From: Pseudomonas sp.
GTDB lineage: Bacteria; Pseudomonadota; Gammaproteobacteria; Pseudomonadales; Pseudomonadaceae
Assembly (NCBI GenBank): GCA_030603065.1
Contig: JAUVYN010000005.1
Coordinates: forward strand, 24,343 to 88,342
Length of the DNA: 64,000 bases
Direction: 5' to 3'
How positions within the stretch are numbered: position 1 is the stretch's first letter; every line of letters begins with the position of its first letter. This document shows positions 1-11,289 of this stretch, in pieces. The notes beneath the pieces were generated by a model, which was not told where the DNA came from, made no database searches, and was given only the letters and a program-made list of their open reading frames with translations. The translations under genes were made by a program, and so were the position numbers.

Positions 1-202
1 CGCCGGTCTTCGGGTTGCGGCCGATACGCGGGGCCCGATAATGGAGCGAAAAACTGCCAAAACCACGGATTTCGATCCGCTCCCCGGTCGCCAACGCCTG
101 CGACATGTGTTCGAGCATGGTTTTGATCGCCAACTCCACATCCTTCGCCGACAACTGTCCCTGTTGCTCGACTATGCGCTCGATCAACTCCGACTTGGTC
201 AT
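1..202 (-). CDS. ihfB: Integration host factor beta subunit (C-terminus cut by window edge)
   Basis: This is the N-terminal two thirds of IHF-beta, which with IHF-alpha forms the DNA-bending nucleoid heterodimer used in transcription, recombination and replication. The visible 67 residues begin [11 protein letters not shown] and contain the HU/IHF motifs [17 protein letters not shown] and RIGRNPKTG, the start of the DNA-binding arm. The ATG at 202 gives the standard IHF-beta N-terminus. The gene follows rpsA on the same strand after a strong terminator, so it probably has its own promoter in the roughly 120 bases before its ATG. The C-terminus lies outside the window. Confidence 0.95.
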   Translation of the reverse strand, partial: MTKSELIERIVEQQGQLSAKDVELAIKTMLEHMSQALATGERIEIRGFGSFSLHYRAPRIGRNPKTG

Positions 203-321
203 GATTTTTCCTTTTTTATCAAGCGGCTAGATCCGTTTTCATCGGTTTTACCATGCTTGACGCCGTTTGAACAGCCTGCTAGGAAACAAATTAGGGCCGC
301 GCCGACGTTTTTTTGGACAAC

Positions 322-350
322 AAAAAAGGGCGACCGAAGTCGCCCTTTTT
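322..350 (-). terminator. Rho-independent terminator after rpsA
   Basis: On the minus strand a 7-bp perfect stem GGGCGAC/GTCGCCC closes a TTCG tetraloop and is followed by a run of T (A-run 322-327 on the plus strand). It lies 23 bases beyond the rpsA stop codon and separates rpsA from ihfB. Because T also runs on the plus side (346-350), it could stop transcription in both directions. Confidence 0.9.
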
Positions 351-372
351 CACAGGATTACAAAGGCTTCAC

Positions 373-2055
373 TTAGTTGCCCTTGTTTTCCATCTGCTGC
401 TTGATCAGGTCACCAATGGTAGTCGGACCAGCGGCAGCCATTTCCTGCTGACGCAGACCCTGCATGGCTTCCTTCTCGTCTTCGACGTCCTTGGCCTTGA
501 TCGACAGACTGATCACACGGCTCTTGCGATCGATGCTGATGATCTTGGCCTCGACCTCGTCACCGACATTCAGCGCGTTACGGGCATCTTCGATGCGGTC
601 ACGGCTGATTTCAGAGGCCTTCAGAGTGCCTTCGATATCGTCTGCCAGGGTGATTACAGCGCCCTTGGCGTCAACTTCCTTGACGGTACCGGTGACGATG
701 CTGCCTTTCTCGTTCAGCGAAGCGAAGTTGGAGAACGGATCGTCTTCCAGCTGCTTGACGCCGAGGGAAATGCGCTCGCGCTCCGGATCGACCGACAGGA
801 TGACGGTTTCGATCTCGTCGCCCTTCTTGAAACGACGTACGGCTTCTTCGCCCACTTCGTTCCAGGAGATGTCGGACAGGTGAACCAGACCATCGATGCC
901 GCCGTCCAGACCAATGAAGATACCGAAATCGGTGATCGACTTGATGGAGCCGGAGATCTTGTCACCCTTGTTGAACTTGCTGGAGAACTCTTCCCATGGG
1001 TTCATCTTGCACTGCTTGATGCCCAGGGAGATGCGACGACGGTCTTCGTCGATGTCCAGAACCATGACTTCCACTTCGTCGCCGACCTGTACGACCTTGG
1101 ACGGGTGGATGTTCTTGTTGGTCCAATCCATTTCGGAAACGTGTACCAGACCTTCGACACCCTCTTCCAGCTCGGCGAAGCAGCCGTAGTCGGTGAGGTT
1201 GGTGACCTTGGCGGTAACACGGGTGCCTTCCGGATAACGACCGGTGATGGCGACCCACGGATCTTCGCCCAGCTGCTTCAGACCCAGGGATACGCGGTTA
1301 CGCTCGCGATCGAACTTCAGGACCTTGACGTCGATCTCGTCGCCCACATTGACGATCTCGGACGGATGCTTGATGCGCTTCCAGGCCATGTCGGTGATGT
1401 GCAGCAGGCCGTCTACGCCGCCCAGGTCGACGAACGCACCGTAATCGGTGAGGTTCTTGACGATACCCTTGACAACCTGGCCTTCCTGCAGGGTTTCCAG
1501 CAGGGCTTCACGCTCGGCACTGTTCTCTGCTTCGAGAACGGCGCGACGGGAAACGACAACATTGTTGCGCTTCTGGTCGAGCTTGATGACCTTGAATTCC
1601 GGTTCCTTGCCTTCCAGGTGGGTAGTGTCGCGCACGGGACGGACATCGACCAGGGAACCCGGCAGGAACGCGCGGATGGTGTTGACGTCGACGGTAAAGC
1701 CACCCTTGACCTTGCCGTTGATGACACCCTTGACGATTTCTTCTGCGGCGAAAGCTGCTTCGAGGACCTTCCAGGATTCGGCACGCTTGGCCTTCTCGCG
1801 GGAAAGTTTGGTCTCACCGAAACCGTCTTCGACGGCGTCCAGTGCAACGTGAACCTCGTCACCCACCTTGATGGTCAGTTCGCCCTGATCATTCAGGAAC
1901 TGCTCGCGGGGGATGACACCCTCAGACTTCAGGCCAGCGTGAACAGTGACCCAATCGGAGTCGATGTCCACAACGATACCGGTGATGATGGAGCCAGGCT
2001 CCATATCGAGGGTTTTCAGGCTTTCTTCAAAAAGTTCGGCAAAGCTTTCGCTCAT
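373..2055 (-). CDS. rpsA: 30S ribosomal protein S1
   Basis: S1 is the mRNA-binding protein of the small ribosomal subunit, needed to start translation on structured leaders. The 560-residue product has the usual Pseudomonas length and six S1/OB repeats, spaced about every 85-90 residues, with repeated signatures such as [26 protein letters not shown] and [13 protein letters not shown]. The ATG is preceded by AGGAATCC. It is the last gene of the supraoperon that runs from gyrA through cmk and ends at the terminator at 322-350. The 153-base leader between cmk and rpsA may carry the autoregulatory region known for S1, but I could not assign a structure. Confidence 0.98.
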   Translation of the reverse strand: MSESFAELFEESLKTLDMEPGSIITGIVVDIDSDWVTVHAGLKSEGVIPREQFLNDQGELTIKVGDEVHVALDAVEDGFGETKLSREKAKRAESWKVLEAAFAAEEIVKGVINGKVKGGFTVDVNTIRAFLPGSLVDVRPVRDTTHLEGKEPEFKVIKLDQKRNNVVVSRRAVLEAENSAEREALLETLQEGQVVKGIVKNLTDYGAFVDLGGVDGLLHITDMAWKRIKHPSEIVNVGDEIDVKVLKFDRERNRVSLGLKQLGEDPWVAITGRYPEGTRVTAKVTNLTDYGCFAELEEGVEGLVHVSEMDWTNKNIHPSKVVQVGDEVEVMVLDIDEDRRRISLGIKQCKMNPWEEFSSKFNKGDKISGSIKSITDFGIFIGLDGGIDGLVHLSDISWNEVGEEAVRRFKKGDEIETVILSVDPERERISLGVKQLEDDPFSNFASLNEKGSIVTGTVKEVDAKGAVITLADDIEGTLKASEISRDRIEDARNALNVGDEVEAKIISIDRKSRVISLSIKAKDVEDEKEAMQGLRQQEMAAAGPTTIGDLIKQQMENKGN

Positions 2056-2208
2056 TTGGATTCCTGTAAAGTTTATTTAGGGAAGCAACCGCCTGGCCGC
2101 CTACGCGCGCCCTGCAGCCGTCTTGCCCGCCACGCCACCAGCTTGCGTGGGTTGATTGCATGAAAACTCCGCCCGGTGGTGCTGGTTACCCGGACGAAGA
2201 CCTGTGGA

Positions 2209-2901
2209 TCAGCCCAGCAGGCCGCGCTTGAGCGCTTCCTGTTGTACCGCATCCAGAACCTGCTCTATGGTCATGCTGGTCGAGTCGATCAGAACCGCAT
2301 CATCGGCCGGCTTCAAGGGAGCCACACTCCGATTCATGTCCCGAGCGTCCCGCGCATTGATCTCATCGAGAAGACTCGCCAGACTAGCAGTTTCGCCCTT
2401 TTTCAGCAACTGCTTGTGGCGCCGGTCTGCCCGCTCCTCCGCGCTGGCGGTCAGAAATATCTTCAGCTCGGCGTCCGGAAAAACCACCGTTCCCATATCC
2501 CGGCCGTCAGCGACCAGACCGGGCGGATCACGGAAAACTCTCTGCCGCTGCAATAGCGCATCTCGCACCGCAGGCAACGAAGCCACTACGGATGCATGCG
2601 CACCAATGGCTTCGCCGCGGATAGCGCGGGTCACATCTTCGCCTTCGAGAACTATGCTCTGCTCCTTGGCATCCTCTCCGGCGACGAACTGCACATCCAG
2701 ATGCGCGGCAAGGGCGACCAGTGACTCTTCGTTGGTCAGATCGATGCCGTGCGTCTGGGCGGCGAAGGCCAGCAACCGGTACAGGGCACCCGAGTCGAGC
2801 AGGTTCCAGCCCAGGCGCGCTGCGAGCAGGCCGGCGATGGTTCCCTTCCCGGATCCACCGGGGCCGTCTATGGTGATGACCGGTATGGCTGTCTCCGTCA
2901 C
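2209..2901 (-). CDS. cmk: Cytidylate kinase
   Basis: Cmk phosphorylates CMP and dCMP with ATP for nucleotide recycling in the cytoplasm. The 230-residue protein has the P-loop GPGGSGKGT at residues 13-21, and the family motifs [13 protein letters not shown] and [12 protein letters not shown] follow in the expected order. Its ATG overlaps the stop codon of tyrA/aroA (ATGA), indicating translational coupling. The order aroA-cmk-rpsA is conserved in pseudomonads and many other gamma-proteobacteria. Confidence 0.97.
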   Translation of the reverse strand: MTETAIPVITIDGPGGSGKGTIAGLLAARLGWNLLDSGALYRLLAFAAQTHGIDLTNEESLVALAAHLDVQFVAGEDAKEQSIVLEGEDVTRAIRGEAIGAHASVVASLPAVRDALLQRQRVFRDPPGLVADGRDMGTVVFPDAELKIFLTASAEERADRRHKQLLKKGETASLASLLDEINARDARDMNRSVAPLKPADDAVLIDSTSMTIEQVLDAVQQEALKRGLLG

Positions 2902-5141
2902 GCGTGCTCCTCCGTACGTACCTGGATGCCAACCGACTGGGCAAGGCCGATGAAATCCGGAAAGGATGTGGCCACGTTGGCGCAGTCGGCGATGTGGACG
3001 TCGCCGGTTGCACGGAGTGAGGCGACACTGAAGGACATTGCGATGCGGTGATCGCCATGACTATCGACCCGGCCACCATGAATGGTTCCACCGTCGATCA
3101 CAATTCCGTCGGGAGTCGGCTCAGCACGAATACCCAGAGCCTGAAGGCCGTCAGCCATTACCTGAATACGGTCGGACTCCTTGACTCTCAGCTCTTCCGC
3201 GCCCCGCAATACGGTACGCCCCTGGGCGCAGGCGGCGGCAACGAAGAGCACCGGGAACTCGTCTATCGCCAGAGGTACCTGATCCAGAGGGATCTCGATG
3301 CCCTTCAGCGGCGCGTAGCGTACTCGGATATCGGCAACCGGTTCGCCGCCCACTTCCCGCTCGTTGAGCACTTCAAGGTCTCCGCCCATCGCACGCAGGA
3401 TATTGATCACACCGATACGGGTGGGGTTGATGCCGACGTGCTCGAGCAGCAGATCCGAGCCTTCGGCAATGCTCGCCGCAACCATGAAGAACGCAGCCGA
3501 GGAGATGTCTGCCGGTACATCGATCTTGCAGGCGGTGAGGCGATGTCCAGGTTCCACCGTTACCGTGCTACCCTCGACCTTGACCGGATAGCCGAAACCA
3601 CGGAGCATCCGCTCGGTATGGTCCCGGGTGGGCGCCGGCTCGGTGACCGAGGTACGCCCCGCCGCATAGAGGCCGGCCAGCAAGAGGCAGCTCTTGACCT
3701 GGGCGCTGGCCATAGGCATCACGTAGTCCATGCCCATCAGTTTGCTATCACCGGTAATACGCAGTGGCGGCCGACCTTCGTTGGCGGTTTCAATGCGCGC
3801 GCCCATTTCACGCAGCGGCTTTGCCACTCTCCCCATCGGCCGCCTGGAGAGGGAAGCGTCACCTGTCAGCGTGGTATCGAACATCTGCGCGGCGAGCAGG
3901 CCGGACAGCAGGCGCATGGAGGTCCCGGAGTTACCCAGATAGAGCGGGCCCGGCGGCGCCTTGAGCCCATTGAGGCCCACACCATGAATGGTAACGCGGC
4001 CGTGATGCGGCCCTTCGATCACCACCCCCATGTCACGAAAGGCCTGCAGCGTGGCCAGGCTGTCTTCACCTTCAAGAAAACCCTCGACTTCGGTGACGCC
4101 ATCGGCCAGCGAGCCGAGCATGATCGATCGGTGAGAAATGGACTTGTCGCCCGGCACGCGTGCCCGGCCCTGTACCCGTCCACCCGGACTGGCGATGAAA
4201 TTGATGGATGTAGTCTGCATGGATTCCATATACGCCCTGCGGGCCAGAATGGTACTGAAATGCTCGCGCGCAGCCTTTGCTCGGGTGAACACGCCCAGCA
4301 GCGTGTTGGCATCCCGCTCTTCTACAGCCGCGCGCAAGCGGCTTAGGTCCTTGGTAAAGGCATCGAGACTACGCAGTACGGCATCTCGATTGGCCAGGAA
4401 CACATCTCTCCACATGACCGGGTCGCTACCGGCGATCCGGGTAAAATCGCGAAACCCGCCCGCGGCGTAGCGGAAGATTTCGAGGTTCTCGCTGCGTGCC
4501 GCCAGTGTATCCACGAGCGAAAACGCCAGCAGATGGGGCAGGTGGCTGGTAGCAGCAAGAACTTCGTCGTGATCCGCCACCGCCATGCTCTCGACGTCGG
4601 CATCCAGCGCCTGCCACAGTTGCGTAACCATTGCGATAGCCTGGGAGCTGGTCTGTTCGAGCGGCGTCAGGATAACCTTGTGCCGCTTGAACAGGTCACC
4701 CCGAGCAGCCTCGACGCCACTTCTTTCGGACCCGGCTATGGGATGACCGGGCACAAAGAGCGCAGGGATCCGACCGAAGGCACGCTCCACCGCATTCACT
4801 ACTGCACCTTTGGTGCTGCCGACATCGGTAAGCACGGCCTGACCGAGATCAAGCGTCGCCAACTGCTGGAGCACGTTTTCCATCGCCATAACCGGTACGG
4901 CCAGCATGATCAGGTCCGCACCGCGAACCGCCTCGGCCAGATCACCCGTCATCACATCCACCACGCCCAACGGCCTCGCCAGGCGTTGAGTCGTGGAGTC
5001 CGGATCGCAGCCGACCACCTCATCTGCCAACCCGGCTTCACGTATACCGCGAGCAAATGACCCGCCTATGAGCCCAAGGCCGATGACCACAAGACGCCTG
5101 ATCTTGCCTGCCCCAGGTGACAGAGATTTGACATCACTCAC
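2898..5141 (-). CDS. tyrA-aroA: Fused prephenate dehydrogenase / EPSP synthase
   Basis: This is a bifunctional 747-residue enzyme. The N-terminal half is prephenate (cyclohexadienyl) dehydrogenase of tyrosine synthesis: Rossmann motif GLGLIGGS at 21-28, then [15 protein letters not shown]. From about residue 306 comes 5-enolpyruvylshikimate-3-phosphate synthase of the shikimate pathway, with [29 protein letters not shown] and NPTR. That motif set marks the class II EPSP synthases. Such a fusion is standard in Pseudomonas. The start overlaps the 3' end of hisC by 8 bases, and the stop overlaps cmk. Confidence 0.95.
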   Translation of the reverse strand: MSDVKSLSPGAGKIRRLVVIGLGLIGGSFARGIREAGLADEVVGCDPDSTTQRLARPLGVVDVMTGDLAEAVRGADLIMLAVPVMAMENVLQQLATLDLGQAVLTDVGSTKGAVVNAVERAFGRIPALFVPGHPIAGSERSGVEAARGDLFKRHKVILTPLEQTSSQAIAMVTQLWQALDADVESMAVADHDEVLAATSHLPHLLAFSLVDTLAARSENLEIFRYAAGGFRDFTRIAGSDPVMWRDVFLANRDAVLRSLDAFTKDLSRLRAAVEERDANTLLGVFTRAKAAREHFSTILARRAYMESMQTTSINFIASPGGRVQGRARVPGDKSISHRSIMLGSLADGVTEVEGFLEGEDSLATLQAFRDMGVVIEGPHHGRVTIHGVGLNGLKAPPGPLYLGNSGTSMRLLSGLLAAQMFDTTLTGDASLSRRPMGRVAKPLREMGARIETANEGRPPLRITGDSKLMGMDYVMPMASAQVKSCLLLAGLYAAGRTSVTEPAPTRDHTERMLRGFGYPVKVEGSTVTVEPGHRLTACKIDVPADISSAAFFMVAASIAEGSDLLLEHVGINPTRIGVINILRAMGGDLEVLNEREVGGEPVADIRVRYAPLKGIEIPLDQVPLAIDEFPVLFVAAACAQGRTVLRGAEELRVKESDRIQVMADGLQALGIRAEPTPDGIVIDGGTIHGGRVDSHGDHRIAMSFSVASLRATGDVHIADCANVATSFPDFIGLAQSVGIQVRTEEHA

Positions 5142-6246
5142 CGGATAACACCTTGCTCAGCGCATCGAGGAAACGCTGATTTTCCGCCGGCAAACCAATC
5201 GAGACGCGCAGATGTCTGGGCATGCCATAGTTGGCGACCGGCCGCACGATCACGCCTTCACGAAGGAGTGCCTGAAAGACCGGCGCTGCGTCCTGCCCCA
5301 GATCCACCGCGATGAAGTTGCCGCGCGAGGGGATCCGTTCGAGGCCAAGCGCAGCGAAGCCCCGCTCAAGCTGAGCCATACCCTGACGGTTGACCTCACG
5401 ACTGCGGACGAGATATTCCTCGTCGGCAAGCGTTGCTACAGCCGCAGCCAACGCCAGACTGTTCACGTTGAAAGGCTGCCGTACCCGGTTCATGGCATCG
5501 GCGATGGCCGGATCACAAACACCGTAGCCTACGCGCAGCGCAGCCAGTCCATAAGCCTTGGAGAAGGTTCTGGATACCAGGAGGTTAGGATAGCTCGCCA
5601 GATAGTCAACGCCGTTGGGCATATCGGCGGACTCGACGTATTCGGTATAGGCCTCGTCCAGAACGACGATCACATCCGGACGAATACGTGCCAGGAACGC
5701 TTCAAGCTCGGCCCGCTCGATCCAGGTGCCGGTCGGATTATTGGGATTGGCGATGAACACCAGACGGGTCGCTGGCGACACCGCGGCCGCCATCGCATCC
5801 AGATCATGCCCCCACTCCCGCGCCGGGACCACTACAGCGCGCCCACCTACAGCCTGGGTCACGATGGGATAAACAGCAAAAGCATGCTCGCTGAACACCA
5901 CTTCGTCATCACGACCGACGAAGGCCCGCGCGACGAGCTCCAGAATGTCGTTCGATCCGTTGCCCAGGGTGATCATTCCCGAAGAGACGCCAAGTCGACT
6001 GGACAGTGCCTGCTTGAGCGCAAATCCATTTCCATCCGGGTAGCGGGTCAGTTCGGGAAGCGCGCGCCGGATCGCCTCGATCGCGAGCGGGCTTGGGCCC
6101 AGAGGATTCTCATTGCTGGCCAGCTTGACGATGTCCTGAGGGTTCAGGCCGAACTCACGGGCGAGTTCTTCTACCGGCTTGCCAGGAACGTAGGGTGAAA
6201 GCTTTTGCACCCCTGGCTGGGCCAGGGAAAGGAAATCGCACGTCAT
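5134..6246 (-). CDS. hisC: Histidinol-phosphate / aromatic aminotransferase
   Basis: This is a PLP-dependent class I/II aminotransferase of the HisC family, 370 residues. In this operon it is the HisC-beta paralogue linked to aromatic amino acid synthesis rather than to the his operon. ASNENPLGPSP, GNGSNDILELVARAF, the PLP lysine motif SRTFSKAYGLAALRVGYG and RVSIG are visible. A longer frame reaches 6324, but the conserved N-terminus MTCDFLSLAQPGVQKLSPY begins at 6246. It sits between pheA and tyrA, where transamination of prephenate or phenylpyruvate/hydroxyphenylpyruvate fits; the substrate preference is inferred. Confidence 0.93.
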   Translation of the reverse strand: MTCDFLSLAQPGVQKLSPYVPGKPVEELAREFGLNPQDIVKLASNENPLGPSPLAIEAIRRALPELTRYPDGNGFALKQALSSRLGVSSGMITLGNGSNDILELVARAFVGRDDEVVFSEHAFAVYPIVTQAVGGRAVVVPAREWGHDLDAMAAAVSPATRLVFIANPNNPTGTWIERAELEAFLARIRPDVIVVLDEAYTEYVESADMPNGVDYLASYPNLLVSRTFSKAYGLAALRVGYGVCDPAIADAMNRVRQPFNVNSLALAAAVATLADEEYLVRSREVNRQGMAQLERGFAALGLERIPSRGNFIAVDLGQDAAPVFQALLREGVIVRPVANYGMPRHLRVSIGLPAENQRFLDALSKVLSGE

Positions 6247-6295
6247 GTCGTCATGCCTCGAACGCGGAGCCGGCTGGCCCTGCCCCGCGATGCTG

Positions 6296-7393
6296 TTAGA
6301 GAACGGCCTTGGGATAGGAACCAAGCACCTTGAGCGCTACCGATTCCTCGCCAATCTTCTCCAGTACATCCTTGACCAGGGGGTCATGCTGATGTCCGAA
6401 GAAATCGATAAAGAAGACGTAGGTCCATTTGCCGCTGCGTGAGGGCCGCGTCTCGATCCGGGACAGATCTACCCCATTGGTATGGAAGGGTTGCAACAGT
6501 TCATGCAGCGCGCCCGGCTTGTTGCGCATCGATACGATGATCGAGGTCTTGTCGTCGCCGGTCGGCGGAACGGCCTGGTTACCTATGATAAGAAAACGCG
6601 TGGAATTGTCCGGGCGATCTTCGATCTTCTCGGCAAGGCGAGTCAGACCATAGAGTTCGCAGGCCATATCGCCCGCAATCGCCGCAGAATTCCACTCGCT
6701 CTTGAGGCGCTTGGCCGCTTCGGCATTGCTACTCACCGCGACGCGCTCAACGTTCGGGTAATGCGCATCCAGCCATTTCCGGCACTGCGCGAGCGATTGC
6801 GCATGGGAGTAGATCCGGGATATGCGATCGGTCTTGGTGTTCTCTCCGACCAACAGATGATGGTGAATACGCAGTTCGACTTCACCGCAAATGACCAGAT
6901 CATGCTCCAGGAAGCTGTCCAGCGTATGGTTGATCGCGCCCTCGGTGGAGTTTTCCACGGGTACCACGCCAAACTGAACTGCACCGGCGGCGACCTCACG
7001 AAAGATCTCGTCGATCGCGGCCATTGGCACGCTGATCACCGAGTGCCCGAAATGCTTGAGCGCAGCCGCCTGGGTGAAGGTCCCCTCCGGCCCTAGATAG
7101 GCGACCCGTAGCGGCTCTTCGAGCGCCAGACAGGCTGACATGATTTCACGGAACAGGCGGGCAACCTCTTCGTTGTCGAGAGGCCCCTTGTTCAGGTCCA
7201 TGATGTGCTTGAGTACCCAGGCTTCTCGCTCCGGCCGATAAAAAACCGGCTTGGCACCCTCAGGCAGCGACCGTTGCTTGACCTGCGCCACGGTCTGGGC
7301 ACAGGCAGCTCGCTCGCTGATCAGCTCGAGAATCTTCTCGTCGATGGAGTCGATCCGGTTCCGCAGCGCCTTCAGTTGTGCTTCGTCTGACAT
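6296..7393 (-). CDS. pheA: P-protein: chorismate mutase / prephenate dehydratase
   Basis: This bifunctional enzyme makes phenylpyruvate from chorismate. The 365 residues split into an AroQ-type chorismate mutase (about 1-90, starting LKALRNRIDSIDEKILELI), a prephenate dehydratase domain (YLGPEGTFTQAAALKHFG, then ENSTEGAINHTLD and DNSTRFLIIG) and a C-terminal ACT domain (GALHELLQPFHTNGVDLSRIE, ETRPSR). The ACT motifs are those that bind phenylalanine for feedback inhibition. The start at 7393 gives the usual Pseudomonas length; a longer in-frame extension to 7444 reads into serC and is unlikely. It starts 4 bases after the serC stop. Confidence 0.96.
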   Translation of the reverse strand: MSDEAQLKALRNRIDSIDEKILELISERAACAQTVAQVKQRSLPEGAKPVFYRPEREAWVLKHIMDLNKGPLDNEEVARLFREIMSACLALEEPLRVAYLGPEGTFTQAAALKHFGHSVISVPMAAIDEIFREVAAGAVQFGVVPVENSTEGAINHTLDSFLEHDLVICGEVELRIHHHLLVGENTKTDRISRIYSHAQSLAQCRKWLDAHYPNVERVAVSSNAEAAKRLKSEWNSAAIAGDMACELYGLTRLAEKIEDRPDNSTRFLIIGNQAVPPTGDDKTSIIVSMRNKPGALHELLQPFHTNGVDLSRIETRPSRSGKWTYVFFIDFFGHQHDPLVKDVLEKIGEESVALKVLGSYPKAVL

Positions 7394-7397
7394 GGTA

Positions 7398-8483
7398 TCA
7401 ACCGTGCTGTTTCTCGAATTCGGCCATATAGGTGACCAGCGCATCGACTGCCGCCTCGGGCACCGCGTTATAAATGGAGGCGCGCATCCCGCCTACCGAG
7501 CGATGCCCCTTGAGATTGAGCATGCCCCGCTCCTCCGCCCCCGCCAGAAAGGGCTTGTCCAGCCTGTCGTCGGCAAGACGGAAGGGAATGTTCATCCATG
7601 ACCGGTCGGCCGGGTTGATCGGATTGGTATAGAGCGCACTGGCGTCAATGGCAGCGTAGAGCTTCTGCTGCTTGCGGCGATTGACAGTCTCCATGGCCTC
7701 CAGCCCGCCCTGCTCCTTGAGCCATTGGAAGATCAGGCCGGAGAGGTACCAGGCAAAGGTGGGCGGCGTGTTGTACATGGAGCCGTTCTTGGCTGCGACC
7801 GAATAATCGAGCATGGTGGGACAGGCCGAACGAGCCTGCCCGAGCAGGTCCTCGCGAACGATTACCACGACCAGACCGCTGGGACCGATGTTCTTCTGAG
7901 CGCCAGCGTAGATCAGGCCGAAGCGTGACACATCGAGCGGACGCGAAAGAATGGTTGATGACATATCCGCGACCAGCGGCTTGTCCCCTACCTCGGGTAT
8001 CCAGTTGAACTCCACCCCACCGATGGTTTCGTTGGGGGTGTAGTGCACATAACTGGCGGTATCGGACAATTGCCAGTCATTCTGGCCGGGAATCGCGAAG
8101 TAGTCGAACGCCTTCGCCGAGGCGGCAACGTTGACGTGACCATAGCGAGCTGCTTCTTCGATCGCCTTGGTCGACCAGATGCCAGTATCAATGTAATCGG
8201 CACTGCCGCCTTCAGGCAGCAGATTCAGCGGGATCTGAGCAAACTGCTGACTGGCGCCGCCCTGCAGGAACAGCACCTTGTAGTGGGACGGAATTCCAAG
8301 CAGGTCACGCAGGTCCTGTTCGGCCTGCTCAGCGATGGCCACGTACTCGTCGCTGCGGTGACTCATCTCCATGACCGACAGGCCCTTGCCCTGCCAGTCA
8401 AGCAGATCGGCCTGGGCCTTTTGCAGAACAGTCTCCGGCAACGCAGCCGGGCCCGCGCAGAAATTGAACAGACGCTTGCTCAC
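7398..8483 (-). CDS. serC: Phosphoserine aminotransferase
   Basis: SerC is the PLP enzyme that makes 3-phosphoserine for serine synthesis and 4-phosphohydroxythreonine for pyridoxal phosphate. The 361-residue protein opens NFCAGPAALPE, has FLQGGASQQFAQIP for phosphate binding, and carries the PLP lysine in AGAQKNIGPSG. It uses a GTG start with a good ribosome binding site (AGGAGT, 4 bases before the GTG). It begins 2 bases after gyrA ends and 4 bases before pheA begins, so the three are one transcription unit. Confidence 0.97.
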   Translation of the reverse strand: MSKRLFNFCAGPAALPETVLQKAQADLLDWQGKGLSVMEMSHRSDEYVAIAEQAEQDLRDLLGIPSHYKVLFLQGGASQQFAQIPLNLLPEGGSADYIDTGIWSTKAIEEAARYGHVNVAASAKAFDYFAIPGQNDWQLSDTASYVHYTPNETIGGVEFNWIPEVGDKPLVADMSSTILSRPLDVSRFGLIYAGAQKNIGPSGLVVVIVREDLLGQARSACPTMLDYSVAAKNGSMYNTPPTFAWYLSGLIFQWLKEQGGLEAMETVNRRKQQKLYAAIDASALYTNPINPADRSWMNIPFRLADDRLDKPFLAGAEERGMLNLKGHRSVGGMRASIYNAVPEAAVDALVTYMAEFEKQHG

Positions 8484-8485
8484 GA

Positions 8486-11116
8486 TTACTCCTGATCTTC
8501 GACAGGCGGTGGGGTTTCATCAACGGGACCCTGGGCCATGGCCTGGGCTAGTTCGGTCGCTTCGGCGATCTCGTCTTCGAGCTCGGATGGCTCCTGCACG
8601 CGCTCCAGGCCGACCAGCTTCTCGCCATTGCCGAGCTTGATCAGGGTTACGCCCTGAGTGTTGCGCGACAGACTCGACACCTCGGCAACGCGAGTACGGA
8701 CAAGCGTACCCTGATCGGAAATCAGCATGATTTCCTCACCGTCGACCACCTGGATAGCTCCAACCAGCGGGCCGTTGCGCTCATTGGTAACCATGGCGAT
8801 GACGCCCTGGCCACCGCGCTTGTACTGCGGGAACTCTTCGACGTTGGTCCGCTTGCCGTAGCCGCGCTGGGATGCGGTGAGGATCTGAGTACCCGCTTCG
8901 GCCAGAATCATCGAGACGAGACGCTGACCTTCCTGAAGGCGCATACCCCTCACGCCTCGAGCGGTACGCCCCATGGCACGCACTTCGCTCTCGTTGAAAC
9001 GGGTGACCTTGCCGCCGTCGGAAAACAGCATGATTTCCCGTTCGCCATTGGTCAGTGCGGCGGAGATCAGAATGTCGCCTTCGTCCAGATCGAGCGCGAT
9101 CAGACCTACGCTGCGCTGACGACTGAACTGCTCGAGGGGCGTCTTCTTGACCGTGCCGTTGGCGGTAGCCATGAAGATGTACCAGCCTTCGGTGTACTCC
9201 TCTACCGGCAGCATCGCCGTAATGTATTCGCCCTCGTCCAGCGGCAGCAGATTGACCAGCGGGCGGCCGCGAGCGGTTCGCGAGGCTTCGGGAATCTCGT
9301 AGGTCTTCAGCCAGTACACCTTGCCCTTGCTGGAGAACAGCAGCAAAGTGGTATGACTGTGCGCAACCAGAAGATGCGAAACGTAATCCTCGTCCTTGAC
9401 CCCGGTTGCAGCCTTGCCCCGACCACCGCGGCGCTGGGCCTGGTAATCGGAAAGCGGCTGGCTTTTCGCGTAGCCCCCATGGGAGATGGTGACGACACGG
9501 TCTTCTTCGGTGATCAGATCGGCGATGGTCAGGTCCAGGCGCGAGGCGACGATTTCGGTGCGACGGGCATCGCCGTAGTTGTCGCGGATCTGCTCCAGTT
9601 CCTCGACAATCACCTCCATCAGGCGCTCCTGACTGTTGAGGATGCGCAGCAGCTCGCCAATCTGAGAAAGGATTTCCTGATATTCGGTCAGCAGCTTTTC
9701 ATGCTCGAGCCCGGTCAGGCGATGCAGACGCAGATCGAGAATGGCCTGCGCCTGCTCCGGCGACAGGTAGTATTTGCCCTCGCGCAGACCGTACTGCTCG
9801 TCCAGTCCGTCCGGGCGGCAGGATTCAGCGCCTGCGCGCTCGACCATCTCGACCACGGATCCCGGCTCCCAGGCGGTCGCTATCAGCCGTTCCCGTGCTT
9901 CAGCCGGGCTTGGCGAGGCCTTGATCAATTCGATGACAGGATCGATATTTGACAGCGCGACTGCCTGACCCTCGAGGATATGACCTCGCTCACGTGCCTT
10001 GCGGAGCTCGTAGACTGTCCGGCGGGTCACCACCTCACGACGGTGACGGACGAACGCGTCCAGCAGTTCCTTCAGATTCAAGATGCGCGGCTGCCCGTCG
10101 AGAAGACCGACGATATTGATGCCGAACACGTTCTGCATCTGCGTCTGGGCGTAAAGATTGTTCAGCACTACCTCGGGCACTTCGCCTCGACGCAGCTCGA
10201 TGACCACGCGCATACCGTCCTTGTCGGACTCGTCACGCAGCTCGGTGATACCTTCGAGCTTCTTCTCCTTGACCAGTTCGGCGATCTTCTCGATCAGGCG
10301 TGCCTTGTTCAGCTGATAAGGCAGCTCGGTGATGATGATCTGCTGGCGACCCCCTACCTTGTCGATATCCTCGATTTCGCAGCGGGCGCGGACGTAGATC
10401 CGGCCGCGGCCGGTCTTGTACGCCTCGACGATACCGGCACGGCCGTTGATTATGCCGGCGGTGGGGAAATCGGGCCCGGGGATGTACTCCATCAGTTCGT
10501 CGATGGAAATGTCAGGATTGCGGATCAGGGCCAGGCAACCGCTGATTACTTCGGTCAGGTTGTGCGGCGGAATGTTGGTCGCCATACCTACAGCGATACC
10601 ACTTGAGCCGTTGATCAGCAGGTTGGGAACCTTAGTCGGCAACACAGCCGGAATCTGCTGAGTGCCGTCATAGTTGGGCACCCAGTCAACGGTTTCCTTG
10701 TCCAGGTCGGCCAGCAGCTCGTGGGCGAGCTTGGTCCGGCGGATTTCCGTATAACGCATCGCAGCCGCGTTATCGCCGTCAACGGAGCCGAAGTTGCCCT
10801 GGCCGTCGACCAGGAGATAGCGCAGAGAGAACGGCTGGGCCATGCGCACGATGGTATCGTACACCGCTGAGTCGCCATGCGGGTGGTACTTACCGATCAC
10901 GTCGCCGACCACACGGGCCGATTTGAGATAGGGCTTGTTCCAGTCGTTGTTGAGTTCGCTCATCGCGTAGAGAACCCGGCGATGCACTGGCTTCAGGCCG
11001 TCGCGCACATCGGGCAGCGCCCGACCGACGATCACGCTCATGGCGTAGTCGAGGTAGGACTGCTTCAGTTCATCTTCGATATTGACTGGAAGGATTTCTT
11101 TGGCCAGTTCACCCAT
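8486..11116 (-). CDS. gyrA: DNA gyrase subunit A
   Basis: GyrA is the breakage-reunion subunit of the A2B2 type II topoisomerase that introduces negative supercoils. The 876-residue chain follows E. coli numbering exactly at the N-terminus: catalytic Tyr122 in MRYTEIR, and quinolone region GDSAVYDTI with Ser83 and Asp87, both the susceptible residues. The C-terminal half has the beta-pinwheel repeats, including the GyrA box QRRGGRGK. The tail is rich in acidic residues. ATG is preceded by GGAATG. It heads the supraoperon to rpsA. Confidence 0.98.
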   Translation of the reverse strand: MGELAKEILPVNIEDELKQSYLDYAMSVIVGRALPDVRDGLKPVHRRVLYAMSELNNDWNKPYLKSARVVGDVIGKYHPHGDSAVYDTIVRMAQPFSLRYLLVDGQGNFGSVDGDNAAAMRYTEIRRTKLAHELLADLDKETVDWVPNYDGTQQIPAVLPTKVPNLLINGSSGIAVGMATNIPPHNLTEVISGCLALIRNPDISIDELMEYIPGPDFPTAGIINGRAGIVEAYKTGRGRIYVRARCEIEDIDKVGGRQQIIITELPYQLNKARLIEKIAELVKEKKLEGITELRDESDKDGMRVVIELRRGEVPEVVLNNLYAQTQMQNVFGINIVGLLDGQPRILNLKELLDAFVRHRREVVTRRTVYELRKARERGHILEGQAVALSNIDPVIELIKASPSPAEARERLIATAWEPGSVVEMVERAGAESCRPDGLDEQYGLREGKYYLSPEQAQAILDLRLHRLTGLEHEKLLTEYQEILSQIGELLRILNSQERLMEVIVEELEQIRDNYGDARRTEIVASRLDLTIADLITEEDRVVTISHGGYAKSQPLSDYQAQRRGGRGKAATGVKDEDYVSHLLVAHSHTTLLLFSSKGKVYWLKTYEIPEASRTARGRPLVNLLPLDEGEYITAMLPVEEYTEGWYIFMATANGTVKKTPLEQFSRQRSVGLIALDLDEGDILISAALTNGEREIMLFSDGGKVTRFNESEVRAMGRTARGVRGMRLQEGQRLVSMILAEAGTQILTASQRGYGKRTNVEEFPQYKRGGQGVIAMVTNERNGPLVGAIQVVDGEEIMLISDQGTLVRTRVAEVSSLSRNTQGVTLIKLGNGEKLVGLERVQEPSELEDEIAEATELAQAMAQGPVDETPPPVEDQE

Positions 11117-11212
11117 GAAACGGCATTCCTTTTATTGGCGGCAACCTGACGATGCCAAATAGCAAATGTCTGCGCGAACGGGCCTGAACGAGCCGCCCGG
11201 TCAAAGCTCGAA

Positions 11213-11221
11213 ATCATATCA
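11213..11221 (-). promoter_or_regulatory. Candidate extended -10 promoter element of gyrA
   Basis: On the minus strand the sequence TGATATGAT (TGn plus TATGAT) lies about 97 bases before the gyrA ATG in the gyrA/mtnA intergenic region. No convincing -35 hexamer is present at 17 bases, as expected for an extended -10 promoter. The start point is inferred, not shown. Confidence 0.4.
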
Positions 11222-11289
11222 CAGCGAGCGGGTCGGAGGGAGCGGCGGCGCCCTTTTGAAGCCCTGCCCCGACTGCGGGATGCAGGACA

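Noticed and set aside
313-2163. 616-residue open frame on the plus strand across rpsA
   Set aside because: It is antisense to rpsA. Its amino acid make-up reflects the third-position GC of the real gene, and it has no recognisable domain.
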